A stretch of 29,398 nt of DNA from Gnetum montanum (Eukaryota > Streptophyta > Gnetopsida > Gnetales > Gnetaceae). A program made the position numbers and the translations under genes. The DNA lies in NCBI GenBank assembly GCA_015680685.1, contig MNCI01022408.1, positions 654,668 to 684,065 of the forward strand, read 5' to 3'. Below the pieces are notes generated by a model, which searched no databases, was not told the origin of the DNA, and worked only from the letters and a program-made list of their open reading frames with translations. Of the stretch, positions 11,170 to 21,905 are shown one piece after another (within the stretch, counting starts at the first letter, position 1; each line of letters begins with the position of its first letter).

Positions 11170-11357
11170 CCTTCAAACAAGTGGCTACTAGGAATACATT
11201 GTGGAAATCACGTGATCTCAAGAATTGATGACTTTACCAATGTATCTTTTAGAAGAGGCCTTAAAAATCTATATTTTGAAGATGGAGAAATCCAAATTCT
11301 TCAAAAAGGTACAATAAATATCAATATAAAAAATGGAAATTTTTTTGAAATCAGAAA
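11170..11357 (+). pseudogene. Copia protease remnant of A, first part
   Basis: The translation contains KWLLGIHCGNHVIS, RIDDFTNVSFRRG, NLYFEDG and KGTININI.NGNFFEIRN. It matches the region around the aspartic protease of plant copia elements, where WLLDSG..HM is usual. The active-site Asp-Ser-Gly is absent here (LLGIHCG). The frame is open up to the insertion point of element B, and its next residues (VFYVPNLEKSF) lie at 23965 on the far side of B. Confidence 0.8.
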
Positions 11358-11908
11358 TGTGACATCTCATCCCCAGATGTCATGGTAAACATCAAATATA
11401 TGATATATTAGACATTATGCATAAGAAAAAAATATACCAAATGTGAAATATATGTAATATTTGACATTATATATAAAGGAAATAATAGGAAGAACACAAA
11501 AAAAGAAAGAAAAGAATGCTTTGTTAATATAGAATAATGTATTCATTATTGAGCTTTGATAGTGTTCCTTGGGGTTTTTTTTCCTTTGGCATTTATCCCT
11601 TAGAACCAATCCAACACTACCACCACAATTAGGCTTATATCCCAACCAGAAGGCATGGCCAATCTACTTCCTATCCCACTTCACTTGACTCCTGTGACTT
11701 GCTTATACCAACTTAGCAACTCCATGCTGGCATGACCTCTAACCTCGAGTATAAATACCTTAGGTAGAACCCCTAAAGGTTACATTAAGAGACACATATG
11801 TTATTACAATGCACCCTTTTAGGTCTTATTAAGATAACAATAATACTTGTTATAAAGAGACACCATCTTGATTAGGTAGCAACATCATTTGAAAATGGGG
11901 ATGTAACA
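11358..11908 (-). repeat. Left LTR of B (3' LTR in element orientation)
   Basis: 551 bases. On the plus strand it starts TGTGACATCTCATCC and ends GGGGATGTAACA. On the minus strand it therefore begins TGTTACATCCCC and ends in CACA. It aligns with 23387-23959 throughout. The right copy has about 20 extra bases near 23856. Confidence 0.9.
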
Positions 11909-11922
11909 ATTTACCCTCCTTA
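11909..11922 (-). other. Polypurine tract of element B
   Basis: On the minus strand, AAGGAGGGTAAAT abuts the TGTTACATC start of the 3' LTR. It supports the minus orientation given by the primer site at the other end. Confidence 0.7.
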
Positions 11923-12346
11923 GGTTTCATTCATCCTTAAACAAGTCCACGTTCTTTATCTTTCTCTAGCTCCAATACTTCTGTTATGCTTCCATGCTTC
12001 AATAATTTGATTTCTCCTTTGAACTTGAAGTTATTTCTTGCTTATTCTACAAATAAGATATATGTGAGAAGAATATATGGAAAATTAAATATTACTTTAT
12101 TAATACTTGCCTTATTTTTTTAAGATAATAACAAGAGTTGAATTAAAGATATACCGACCACCAATCACGAGTCCTAACTAGGATCACACAAAGTGCAACT
12201 TGTATTTAGTTATTCAAGTGAAGGTAGGGAAAATTCTTTATTCCCAATTTTTATTATCTTATATATTTTACATATCTAATTGAAATATAAATTAAACAAT
12301 GAATAAAATAACAAGATTATCAATAAAAGTAAGAGTGAGATAATTC
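11923..12346. other. Spacer between CCR4-like copy and PPT of B
   Basis: AT-rich sequence with no recognisable product. A short charged frame near 11950-12050 on the minus strand (LELEKDKERG) has no recognised domain. No poly(A) tract marks the end of the CCR4-like copy. Confidence 0.4.
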
Positions 12347-13523
12347 CTAAGCTTGATCAACCTTATGAACTAATGGGAGTAATTGTAATTCTACCATAAG
12401 TGGTATATGACCAAATGGTCTTGTATAGGATGGCAAGGATTGATCTTGATTCTTCTCCACTTTTTCCTTAGAAATTAACTCTAGTAATGTGGTAACTTAG
12501 AAGAATCAAACATCATATGAAATACAATCTAAAGTCTTAATGAAGAATGTTGTTGATCCATCTTCATTAATCATAATAGAGTAATTGGTAAACTATGATT
12601 CTTGATGAGCACTATCCAGTAGCATCATCTATCCTTGAATTCTAGAATCTAATTTATCAATTGAAAATTCAAAATAAGTAGAATATGTACTGGCTTATGG
12701 AATTGCATGTTGAATTGATGGAAACATCTTCTTCAAATCAAGTTCATCTTCCAAGGATTTTTTTACACATCCATATTTTAAGAATTGATAAACACTACTT
12801 CCAACTTTTGCATTGAATTCTCTACACACAATAAATGGAATTGAATCAGTATTACTTATGAATAGCTTATTCTTCAAACTTTCTTCTATTTTCTTAATCA
12901 AGTATCCTCCTTAAAATAGTTTAACATCTGAACATGTTGATTTGGCAATTAAATGTGTGTTGACTATGCATGCACATCTTTCTTATAACTAAATTTTTAA
13001 AATCAATGCCAAGGCTATGTGATTTTTCTGTTCCTTTCCATGGTTTAAAGTTCTGAAATTTCAAAAATCATATTTTCTAAACTCCATTCAAATATTATAC
13101 CAATTCAAACTTGGCTTCTTTATAAAAGATTGCACAACCATCCATGTTGTGATTTCTACAATACACTAATCTGTATGGCTCAAAAGAAGAACTTCCACAA
13201 TGATCTTTTTGCTTATACATACCTTTGTATCCCATCTTTCCCAAGTCTAGTTGGAATTGATATAGAAATTCCCATGGAAAGACTTCTTGTAGGCATAAAA
13301 CATTAGCATCCAAATCTTGTAGCTTTGCTAAAATGTATGGGTATTGATGTTTGTGTCACTTCAAAGCCCATGGTGGACATAGCAAATGTTGATTCTCACT
13401 CACTAGGGATCTTGCAAGCATGTTGTATGTTGCAACTTTCATTCTCATTCTTGAATTCTCTTCTAAATCATTTCTCTTCATGAGTATCATACTCCTAGTT
13501 GAAACAATATTTTGAGTCTCCAT
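12347..13523 (-). pseudogene. Intronless CCR4-type deadenylase (EEP domain) pseudogene captured in element B
   Basis: From an ATG at 13523 the minus strand reads through an exonuclease-endonuclease-phosphatase domain to a stop at 12347-12349 (about 390 codons, near the length of small plant CCR4 homologues). Motifs in order are KVATYNMLARSL, CPPWALK, DLDANVLCLQEV (the catalytic Glu is present), DGCAIFYK, NTHLIAK, DVKLF, IVCREFNAKVGSSVYQFL and, in another frame, GHIPLMVEL. Active members remove poly(A) tails from mRNA in the cytoplasm. Two catalytic positions are changed: the family's GDFNS reads REFNA, and SDH before the last strand reads FGH. Stops follow ALK, lie around 13020-13080, and occur after SIQHAIP at 12695. 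At least one frameshift is present. Family members normally have introns, so this looks like a captured cDNA-like copy. Confidence 0.8.
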
Positions 13524-14130
13524 CTTGTTCTACCATATGATTTAATTGCAAGATGAATTAATATACATCTTCTTGATCATTGAACATTGTTTTGTTTCGT
13601 TAATTGATTCTCCAACTGATACACCAACTGATAATCAACTAATATTAATACAAAAACTAAATAACTACATTATTTAATTTTTGTAATATATAATTACATT
13701 ACTTGATTTTTAGTATACATTATCTAATTTTAGTAATATTTAAAAACATCATATAATTTTAGTAATATATAAGTAGATTATGTAATTCTTAATGACCTTC
13801 TACCCCCCTTGAGAACACTGACTCTCACAATGTAATTAATGAAATGTCATAGTAATCTTAAGATCACAAGCAAAGATTTGAGCCTTGAATCTTAAGGTCT
13901 TAAAAGGTTCAATTCATAAAACACAATTTATGATATCATCGAATTATGAGGTACCTAGATGATAAATCTGACCTTACCATTAAGTTCAGAAGGGTGGAAA
14001 ATGTTGAAGATGACTATTCATATGTTGAAAATGGATGTTGTATGTTTGAGTTGTGCAAAAATTAAACTATTGAGGATGTTGCGGCACTATGTTCAGCAAG
14101 GAGTAAAAACTAATTTTTTGGGTTCCCTGG
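13524..14130. other. AT-rich interior of B with degenerate tandem repeat
   Basis: No gene is seen. About 13655-13790 holds four or five diverged units of roughly 29 bases built on the pattern TAATTTTAGTAATAT. From about 13957 to 14000 the sequence resembles 20972-21016, on the other side of T2. T2 begins at 14131. Confidence 0.45.
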
Positions 14131-15028
14131 TGATGAAGCATCAAAGTGTCACATTAACAGGCCCTCATTGATGGGTCCTTGTCGACGTGGTGTTGCCTCA
14201 TCGATGAGGCTACATTAACATAGCATTTTCTACATTTATGAGACCCCATCAACACAATATCTGTTCTTTTCTTATAAATACATGTGCTCCCATATTGTAT
14301 TGGCATTATTTGGTTAATAGAGTAGCCAAACTCTTGCAGTTTCATTCATAGTCTTAGAGAATAATCAGTAAGTGCCCATAGTGTGGATCTGAGTCAGTTT
14401 GTATGGTGTCTTATTTGAGTCATAATGTACCTAGACACATTCCATGAATGGCAATAAGATTAAGATTGATTTTTATTCATTGCAACACTTTGACTTAGAT
14501 TAAATTTACTTTTAATGCAATTTATATTCCATGTACTTAGTTAATATTTACATTTCCATGCACATTAATGAATTGGTAGAATGAGTGTGACCAATTTTGA
14601 GTGTAAACATGTATTTGCTTGGTAATCCCAGCAGCACTATTGCTTTGTTTACCCAGTAGCATAGTGCTTGGTAATCCCAATAGTGAATACATGGGTTTAG
14701 GATGTGTACAACAAGCTGAAAATAAATACTCATCACTCATAGGCTAGTTTAGACTTTACTTTCCATTGTTAATTCATTTAAATAATTAATTTCTTTATTA
14801 TTGTTAGGAGTAGCATAAGGTCAAACAACATCAAGAATCATATGCCTCACTTTGGACTAAACCATATGTGACAAAGCTATCACTAGTCCAAGTGGGAAGA
14901 CAAAGAACTATGATCAATGCTTAATTATCTAGATGCATAACTAGTCCCATCCATGGAATTCGATTAGATCATGTGTGAATACTTGTGATTCGAATGGTTG
15001 GACATAGGGGATACCTCACTACTCATCA
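14131..15028 (+). repeat. 5' LTR of T2
   Basis: Begins TGATGAAGCATCAAAG and ends CTCATCA, with the TATA box TATAAATA at 14273-14280. It aligns with 20068-20966 along its length (for example CTTGGTAATCCCA and TAGGCTAGTTTAGACTT). The end resembles the T1 LTR end (ACCTC.CCACTCATCA), and both LTR types contain a GAATGGTTG-like stretch before it. Confidence 0.9.
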
Positions 15029-15029
15029 T

Positions 15030-15047
15030 TAGCAGCATTGCCGAGGA
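15030..15047 (+). other. Primer-binding site of T2, tRNA-Asp type, degraded
   Basis: TAGCAGCATTGCCGAGGA agrees with the tRNA-Asp complement TGGCGCCGTTGCCGGGGA at 13 of 18 positions, one base after the LTR. Four of the five differences are G-to-A. Confidence 0.8.
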
Positions 15048-15158
15048 TGGTGCTAGTTATCTAGATTAGTTGTATCATAAATGATCATTGTTAAGATGTT
15101 AATGATTTATCTTTTAGAAAACATTAATATTTTATTTTAAGTCACACACATTAAAAAC

Positions 15159-17330
15159 ATGCCTTATTCACATAGGACCAATATTTCATCGTATGATGAG
15201 AACATTCATTGGAGAACTAACAGGATCTATACTGAAGAAAGTTGGAGTGAACAACCTCATGTAGGGGTTTTACATGTTCATTTCCACCCTAACTACACTC
15301 AAGGACTACATTCACCTAAGGTAGATAATTCTAGAGGAGGGCCTCAAGGCCTAGGACCTCCCCTAAACCTAAAAAAGATAAATCAAGGGACCATGGGGAG
15401 AACATAGGAGCCATGGTGATTCTCCCAATTCCTCATCTTCCTCTTCCTCTTCAATGTCTAGTTCTAGCAAAGATGAATGTAGGTATAGAGATAGAGCTCC
15501 ACTATGGGGTCAAGATAAAGATGGAAATCAAACCCAAGGGAAAAATCAAAGACATCAAAATGAGCATAGACAAGATCATCACAATCAAACAAATAAAAAT
15601 ATAGATTATCACCATAATGTGTATGGTACAAATGAACCCTTGTTGGCTACTAGGGCCTAACATAGATTAGGGAGGTAGTTCAAATATCCCAAAGGCATCA
15701 AAGGGACAACCACATCAAATGGCTTGACATGAACAACATTCCTAAATTTAGGGGAGGCTATAATTCTAATCCACAACATCACTTACAAGCCTTCCATGAT
15801 GCCTATGCCTTGAAAAATATTGAAAATAAGTGGCAAAAGCTTAAGCTCTTCCCTAGGACACTAATAAACAAAGCTGAAAGTTGGTATAGATCATTGGAAC
15901 CAAATTCCATCCACCAATAGTTCACAATGCTAGGACTTTTTAACGAAAAATACCAAACCTATACGAGAGTGTCCAACCTAAGAAAACAAATCCAAGGATG
16001 GAAGCAAGAAAACCATGAACCCTTGGATGTGGCCTTGTATAGATACTATTCGCTACTACATAGATGTCCTAACCATGATTTCTCACAAAAAGAGCAACTT
16101 TTCCATATCATAGATGGGCTTTGTAATGAAATGAAGAAGAAACTTGGGATTTATGCCCAAGATTAGTTATATCAACTTAAAGTCCATCAAATACAAAGGC
16201 TAATCAAGTGGATGGCAAAAGAAGAAGGAGAGCTATGTAAATGAGAGAATGTAGAGGAAAATAACTAGGACCCAACTCTTCAAAAGAAAAGGATCCATAT
16301 CTATGATAAAGAAAAATAGGCAACTCTAGATAAGGTGATTTCACAACAAACCTTGCCAATACAAAAGTCTATCGATGTGCTTGAAGTAAGGCTAGATAAG
16401 ATGTGGGAGTTGATGAATGAAAAAGTCACAACCTATGTAGAAACCATAGAGGATAGAGTAATACAAAATGAGTCGAGTGATCAAAACAAGAGGAGGAAAA
16501 GAACCAAGAAATAGCTAGGAACACTTATCAACAAAAAGGAAAAATAGCTATAGAAGAAGAGGCTATAGAATCAGCCACCAAAGAGAATGATGGATGTGAC
16601 TTCTACCTATATGTCCATCCAAATGGCTATTTCCTATTCATGTTACATCTACATGAGTATTGGGAATTTGCATTGAATCCTAAGTTTGTACAAAAGCAAA
16701 TGCCTAGAAAATTACTTACACATAAGGTAATTATAATCAATCCTACAACCAACTATACTATCCTAGTGGGACTTCTTATTAGCCTTAAAACTACTATCAA
16801 ATGTAATGGCACAACCCACAATCATGGGGAAGGCCATCATCAAACCATCACTTCCCTTATTGCCAACCAAACCTGTATGGATATTACATTTAACAACATA
16901 TTTTCCCAACTGGTTCTACTTCCTCTACCTCAAATTACTACTACTTCTCCTCTAAATATCATCAACCCACAACCTCTTCTATGGGATTGCCACCTTACGC
17001 TTCTTATCCTCCATCATCTCCTCAATATTCTCATACTTCCCTCCATCACATGTCATGGCTAGTAACACAGGATGGTTTGACAATGCATCATCAACGAAAG
17101 AATGCCACTTGTGTTGTGAATATACATGGAAATGATAATGCTATTAGGTCTCAACCATAACCTCAAAAATGCCCTTTCTTTTCAATAGTTTTCTCACACA
17201 AGCACAAAACTTGTAGACCTACTAGTGCATTGAAACCCACACAAGGCCAATATGGTGCAACACCCTTCCTCACAAAAATGATGTCTCCTAATCATACACA
17301 ATAGCCAACACCCATTACCACTCCAAAACA
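15159..17330 (+). pseudogene. T2 gag pseudogene, protease missing
   Basis: The coding sequence starts near 15159 and moves between frames at about 15450, 15665 and 16550. The gag core (15666-16250) is clear: WLDMNNIPKF, LFPRTLINKAESWY, VSNLRKQIQGWKQ and KKLGIYAQD, closely parallel to T1. A charged segment follows, then FALNPKF, a Pro/Tyr-rich linker (about 16700-17060) and a last recognisable match to T1 at NAT.VVNI and KCPFF (about 17100-17190). The T1 protease motifs (LLDSG and IIMGRPWL) are not found after this point in any frame. T2 therefore appears to have lost or never carried the protease. Indels as well as stops are present, unlike in T1. Confidence 0.8.
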
Positions 17331-20067
17331 ACACATAAATGATAAACATATCATTCTAGAAAGACATAAAAATCCATGCATCACTAATAGTAAAGGGTGC
17401 AGTTCTGGGCCAGAAATTCAAAATATTAACACAACCCACAAAAATGCTAAGGAACAAGTATGGAGCAAAAACCAATCTACATAGTACCCACTAAGCTAGA
17501 ATACACCTAGTGTCTTGAAAATAATAATATAAAACTATTACAAAGATGCACGAAAGAAACCTATCTGCTTATTAGTTCTAGACTTAAGAAAATGAACCAA
17601 ATAGAGGACTTAGACACAAATATCTTACACTTTGGTTATACACCAGAAGAGGATATTAAACACGAAGACCTGGGAATTAAAATAAAAAATCAAGAAGAAG
17701 AAGCAAACACATCTGGATCCCCTAAAATGGAAATACCTTCAAGTCTAGATAAAGATACATCTTTAAATGATCCAAACAAGACTATCACCAATGTTAGATG
17801 TGCTACCACATGATTAATTAAAATAGTAACAATGATAGATGGGAAACCAGTGGTGTATAACTAGGGGATTGTGCAGTCTATCTCCTAAATGTGTGACCAT
17901 AAGATTAGTCATGGGGGAGATGCTCCATCATGGTTCAATAACTAATAAGTGTTTCACTTTTTTATTTTACAACTTGTTATCATTTTCTTATTTCTTCCAA
18001 AATTTTCTGATTCTTAATATGTTTTCTATTTCTTAATATTTTTATTTTCTTTATATTTTTCTCTTTTATTAAGTTATTTTCTTTAGTTTTATGAATGGTT
18101 TTTTTATGCTTCCATTAATAATATTTCTAGTCATGATGTAGAAGTCAATGCTATGTGTTGGGTTTTTCTGCAATGCTATCAAGATGATTGGGTAAGTAAT
18201 TGTGTAAAGCATTGAGACCACCACATCCATCCCTCTAGTTCTCTAAATAAAAGATCTTTTTCATGGAAACAATTTAGTTCTTCTATCATGAAACTAAAAT
18301 TAATCAATGATCATTATACCTTAAAGAAAAAGAGAACGACCAAGTGGGAATGGTAAGGGTGTGACCTCAAGGGGATTTGTTGGGTTCTCTTCTTGACTTC
18401 CTTCATGTGATTTATGACTCCTCAAGGAATGTATCATCACTCCTTCATCAACCAATAAATAGAAAGCCATGTCTTTCCATGGTGTGGTTCCCATTTTAAA
18501 AAAATTTAAAATACAATAGAAAAAGAAAAAAATCAAACAAAAAAGGAACAATAATAATAATAATAATAATGGGAATTCAAAGCACACCCCTTAGACATAA
18601 TAATGGGCTACAAGCACTAGTTATGGAGCTAGAAAGATATGTTACCAATGCCTGAAGGTACCCCTCTAACTAAGGCCCTTCCTTCATTCTTCTCTTTTTG
18701 GAGTGATGATTGTTCTTTGAGGTGGCTATGGACTCATGGTGGTTGCCAAGAAGGAACACATTAATGCAAGATCACTATTCATGGTATGGACTTGGTTTGA
18801 ACTTGGATGGATAAGTATGCTGATCATTTTAATCACATTTTTCACAAGAACCTATTATGTACATGGTCAAGTACCTTATATCCCAATCTTTGTAATCTTT
18901 TCTCATACCATTATTTACCTCACTATTGCATGTGATTATGAGCCTTTTTATTTTGTGTAATATAGTGCAACATCCCAACCATGGTAGTTTTTTGTTGTTT
19001 AGAATAAATGCATGGTCTACATTTAACTTCTTGGGTGTCCATGGACATTTATAGAAGTGGTTATGAAAGGGCATTATGGTAGGAGCCTGCTTTGGGAAGG
19101 ACCCACTTGCATAACTTTTGTTAATCATGGATTTGAAATAACCTTCACATTTTCTAGAACATCAATGATTGTTTATCTGAATTTATGCATAATTTTAGGA
19201 CTACTTCTCATCTATTTCATTAATTTCTCCTACTTTTCTATTTCCATATCCATTAATATTTCTTCGCTACCTTCTGAATCAGACCTTTGGTTTCAATTAT
19301 TCAAAAACTTATATGCTTCTAGAGTTATGCTTATTAGTCATGAGGACTAGGGATGTTAGCTTTGAAATTTTTCTAACATCCTATTTTTGAAAATCATGGC
19401 AACTAATAGTATCAAAATAATGTGAACAACTTGATGATTTTAGTTACCTCAAAGCCTTGGGCATAGTATGTTGTCAATACCTTGTGCTTAAATGAAAACT
19501 AAGGGATCTAAAAATAGTTAATTATTAAGGAAAATTTACCAAAACTAATGTTGATCCTTTGGTAACTATAGTTGATGCTAAAATAAATGTTTAAGGAAGA
19601 AGGTCTTTTTCCAAGCATGAAAATGAAGCTAAGAGGAGGACAACAGAGGATATTCCCATGGACAAATCATAGCACATACAAGATAGTAGCTCAAGCATCA
19701 CATGTTTGCTAGATCCATGGGATGATGAGAATAAATTTGAGTCCATCCTTCAAGAATGTTCTACATAACTAGAGAAGCATCAACATAACAATCAAGGTTA
19801 GAAGTCTACCCCCACTAGTGACAACAAGAAGAATCATCTTCAATGGACTTTTGGAGACCTCTACAAATTATGTAATATTTAATGTTTTTCTAGTCATTTC
19901 ATCATTTTGTAATGCATCCACTTGAATAAAATTTTGTAATGTGACACTCAGAGTTAGTTAGTAGTTAGCATTAGTCAATAATCTCATTATTTCCAATTTT
20001 TTTTGTAAGAAAAGCTTGGTCCTATCCTGTTAACCTAAGGATGAGTTTTCATTCATTCGTGGGACTA
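17331..20067 (+). other. 3' internal region of T2: short frames, then noncoding
   Basis: 17592-17813 is an open stretch rich in Glu, Asp, Asn and Lys without a recognisable domain. TTAGTCATGGGGGAGATG (17905-17922) repeats the T1 motif at about 4232. Further blocks shared with T1 are CATGGTGTGGTTCCCAT (18478), AATTCAAAGCACACCCC (18574), GGGCTACAAGCACT (near 18605) and GAGCCTGCTTTGGG (19083). An (AAT)n microsatellite lies at about 18550-18570. The tract before the 3' LTR (TTCGTGGGACTA, ending at 20067) is a degraded form of the T1 tract. The remaining open frames here are short and look fortuitous. Confidence 0.55.
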
Positions 20068-20966
20068 TGAGGAAGTGTCAAAGTGTCATGTTGACAAGCA
20101 CCCATTGACATTTCCTCATTGAAATGATGTTGCCTTGTCAACAAGGCCACATCAACATAGCATTTGCTATGTTTATGAGGCCTCATGAACATAGTATCTA
20201 TTCTTTGCCTATAAATATGCATTATCTCACCATGTATTGGCATTATTTAGTTAATAGAGTAGCTAAAATCTTGCAGTTTTATTCCATAGTCTTAGAGAAT
20301 AGTTAGTGGGTGTCTACAATGTGGATCTGAGTTAGTTGAATGGCATCTTATTTGAGTGGCAATGTACCTAGACACATTCCATGAACAACAATAAGATCGA
20401 GATTGATTCTTATTCATTACAGCACTTTATCTTAGATTAAATTTACTTTTAATATGATTTATATTCCATGTACTTAGTTAATATTTACATTTCCATGCAC
20501 ATTAATGAATTGGTGAAATAAGTACAACCAGATTCAAGTGTAAACATGTATTTTCTTGTTAATCCTAGCAATGTTATTGCTTGGTTCCTCCAATAGCATA
20601 GTGCTTGGTAGTCCTAGTAGTGGATACATGGGTTCAAGACATGTATGACAAGCTAGAAACAGACACTCATCACCCATAGGCTAGTTTAGACTTTATTTTC
20701 CATTGTTAATTGTTTTAAATAATTGATTTCTTTATTATTATTAGGAGTAGCATAAGGTCAAAACAACATCAACAATCAAATGGCTCACTTTTGACTAAAC
20801 CATATGTGAAAAAACTATCACTAATCCAAGTGGGAAGACAATGAACTATAATCAATGCTTAACAATCTATATACACAACTAGTCCCATCCACGAAATTTG
20901 ACTGGATCACGTGTGAATGCTTATGATTCGTATTGTTGGGCATAGTGGGTGCCTCGCCACTCATCA
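20068..20966 (+). repeat. 3' LTR of T2
   Basis: 899 bases, from TGAGGAAGTGTCAAAG to CACTCATCA, with the TATA box TATAAATA at 20210-20217. It matches the 5' copy with many transitions, so this insertion is also old. Confidence 0.9.
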
Positions 20967-21088
20967 TTTGGGATGAAACTAACTTTACCAGTGGGTCTAA
21001 AAGGTTGAAATCTATAGGAAATGACTCTCCATTCATTGATATAGGCTTATGAAATAAAAAGTTATGGCTTCTGAGGTTGAAGGCCTTT

Positions 21089-21163
21089 GGTGCAAAAGAC
21101 GAGACTTCCCAAAAGGTCACCCATCCAGTTCTACTCCAAAATGTGTGCTTAATTATGGAATGT
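21089..21163 (-). repeat. 5S-rRNA-derived segment inside element B (Cassandra-like or 5S-SINE-like)
   Basis: On the minus strand the block reads like the last ~75 nt of plant 5S rRNA. It has TTAAGCACAC for TTAAGCGTGC, then GAGTAGAACT.GGATGGGTGACC (the C-box region, plus-strand GGTCACCCATCC at 21115-21126), GGGAAGTC and TTGCACC at the 3' end. The first ~45 nt of 5S are not recognisable. Such sequences occur in Cassandra-type miniature LTR elements and in 5S-derived SINEs. I cannot find terminal repeats that would decide between them. It lies in the same orientation as B. Confidence 0.75.
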
Positions 21164-21479
21164 TTATTCTTGTTATTACTAAGATACCAAATTCAAATTT
21201 TAAAATTATTTTTTTATCTTCTTAATTTAAATTGATGGTTTGATGATGATAAATTTAAATTTTCCATTCAATGTCGATCATTTTGAAATTTCTGTCAATT
21301 GATGGGAATTTCAAATTTTTCATCTACTAACTAAGAATTTTCCTGTTGCAAGTAGTAGGGACAACATTAGTAATGGATGTGGTAGCATGCTAGTGGAGGA
21401 GTCTAGGGAAGCTGCTAATGATGTTGATGGCCAGGCTAGGCAATAACAGTGTAGTGTTTCCTATTGATGGTGGCAATGC

Positions 21480-21770
21480 GATTATTGTCTTCGGCCTCCC
21501 TAGGGCCTACATGACCCATTTCAAGGTCGATGTAACTTTTCATTGGGCCTATGTGGCTCATCTTAGGGTTTGCATGGCCTTCCACTAGGTCCACTCATTC
21601 CTCTTAGGGCCTACGTGATCCATTTTAAGGCCAACATGGCCCATCACTAGGCTTGCATGACCTATTTTTAGGGCCTGTGTGGTCCATCACTGGCTTGCAT
21701 GGCCCACGTAGGGCTTGTGTGGCTTCTATTAACACACATAGTAGAACAGGGCCAGCATGGCACATCTTGT
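21480..21770. repeat. Degenerate GGGCCTACATGACCCAT-like repeats
   Basis: GC-richer than its surroundings. The phrase AGGGCCTACRTGRYCCAT / AGGCTTGCATGGCCCATC recurs about eight times at intervals of roughly 25-30 bases, with much variation. The function is unknown. The conceptual peptides are low-complexity. Confidence 0.6.
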
Positions 21771-21773
21771 TGA

Positions 21774-21905
21774 AAGAGGTAATGATTGATGATGTCTGGA
21801 GAGGTGATGATTGGTAGTAGGGGAGGCGATGATCGACAGCATGAGAGGTGATGATCTACAGCATGGGAGGAAATGATCCATGGCATGGGAGCCAATGATT
21901 TACAC
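21774..21905. repeat. Tandem repeat, ~22-bp unit
   Basis: About five consecutive copies of a unit like AGGYGATGATCNACAGCATG lie between 21798 and 21900. The units stay in register despite substitutions. Confidence 0.7.

Larger units (their letters stand above)
14131..20966 (+). mobile_element. T2: gypsy-type gag-only LTR element nested in B
   Basis: LTRs of about 0.9 kb (14131-15028 and 20068-20966) enclose a degraded tRNA-Asp primer site, a gag frame homologous to that of T1, and noncoding DNA with blocks shared with T1. No protease, reverse transcriptase or integrase is seen. The flanking pentamers CCTGG (14126-14130) and TTTGG (20967-20971) could be one target duplication altered by two C-to-T changes. 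T2 sits inside element B and is therefore the youngest insertion of the nest by order, although its gag is badly decayed. Confidence 0.85.

Noticed and set aside
12695-12901. 68-codon minus-strand frame as a separate gene
   Set aside because: It is the middle of the CCR4-like pseudogene, bounded by stops.
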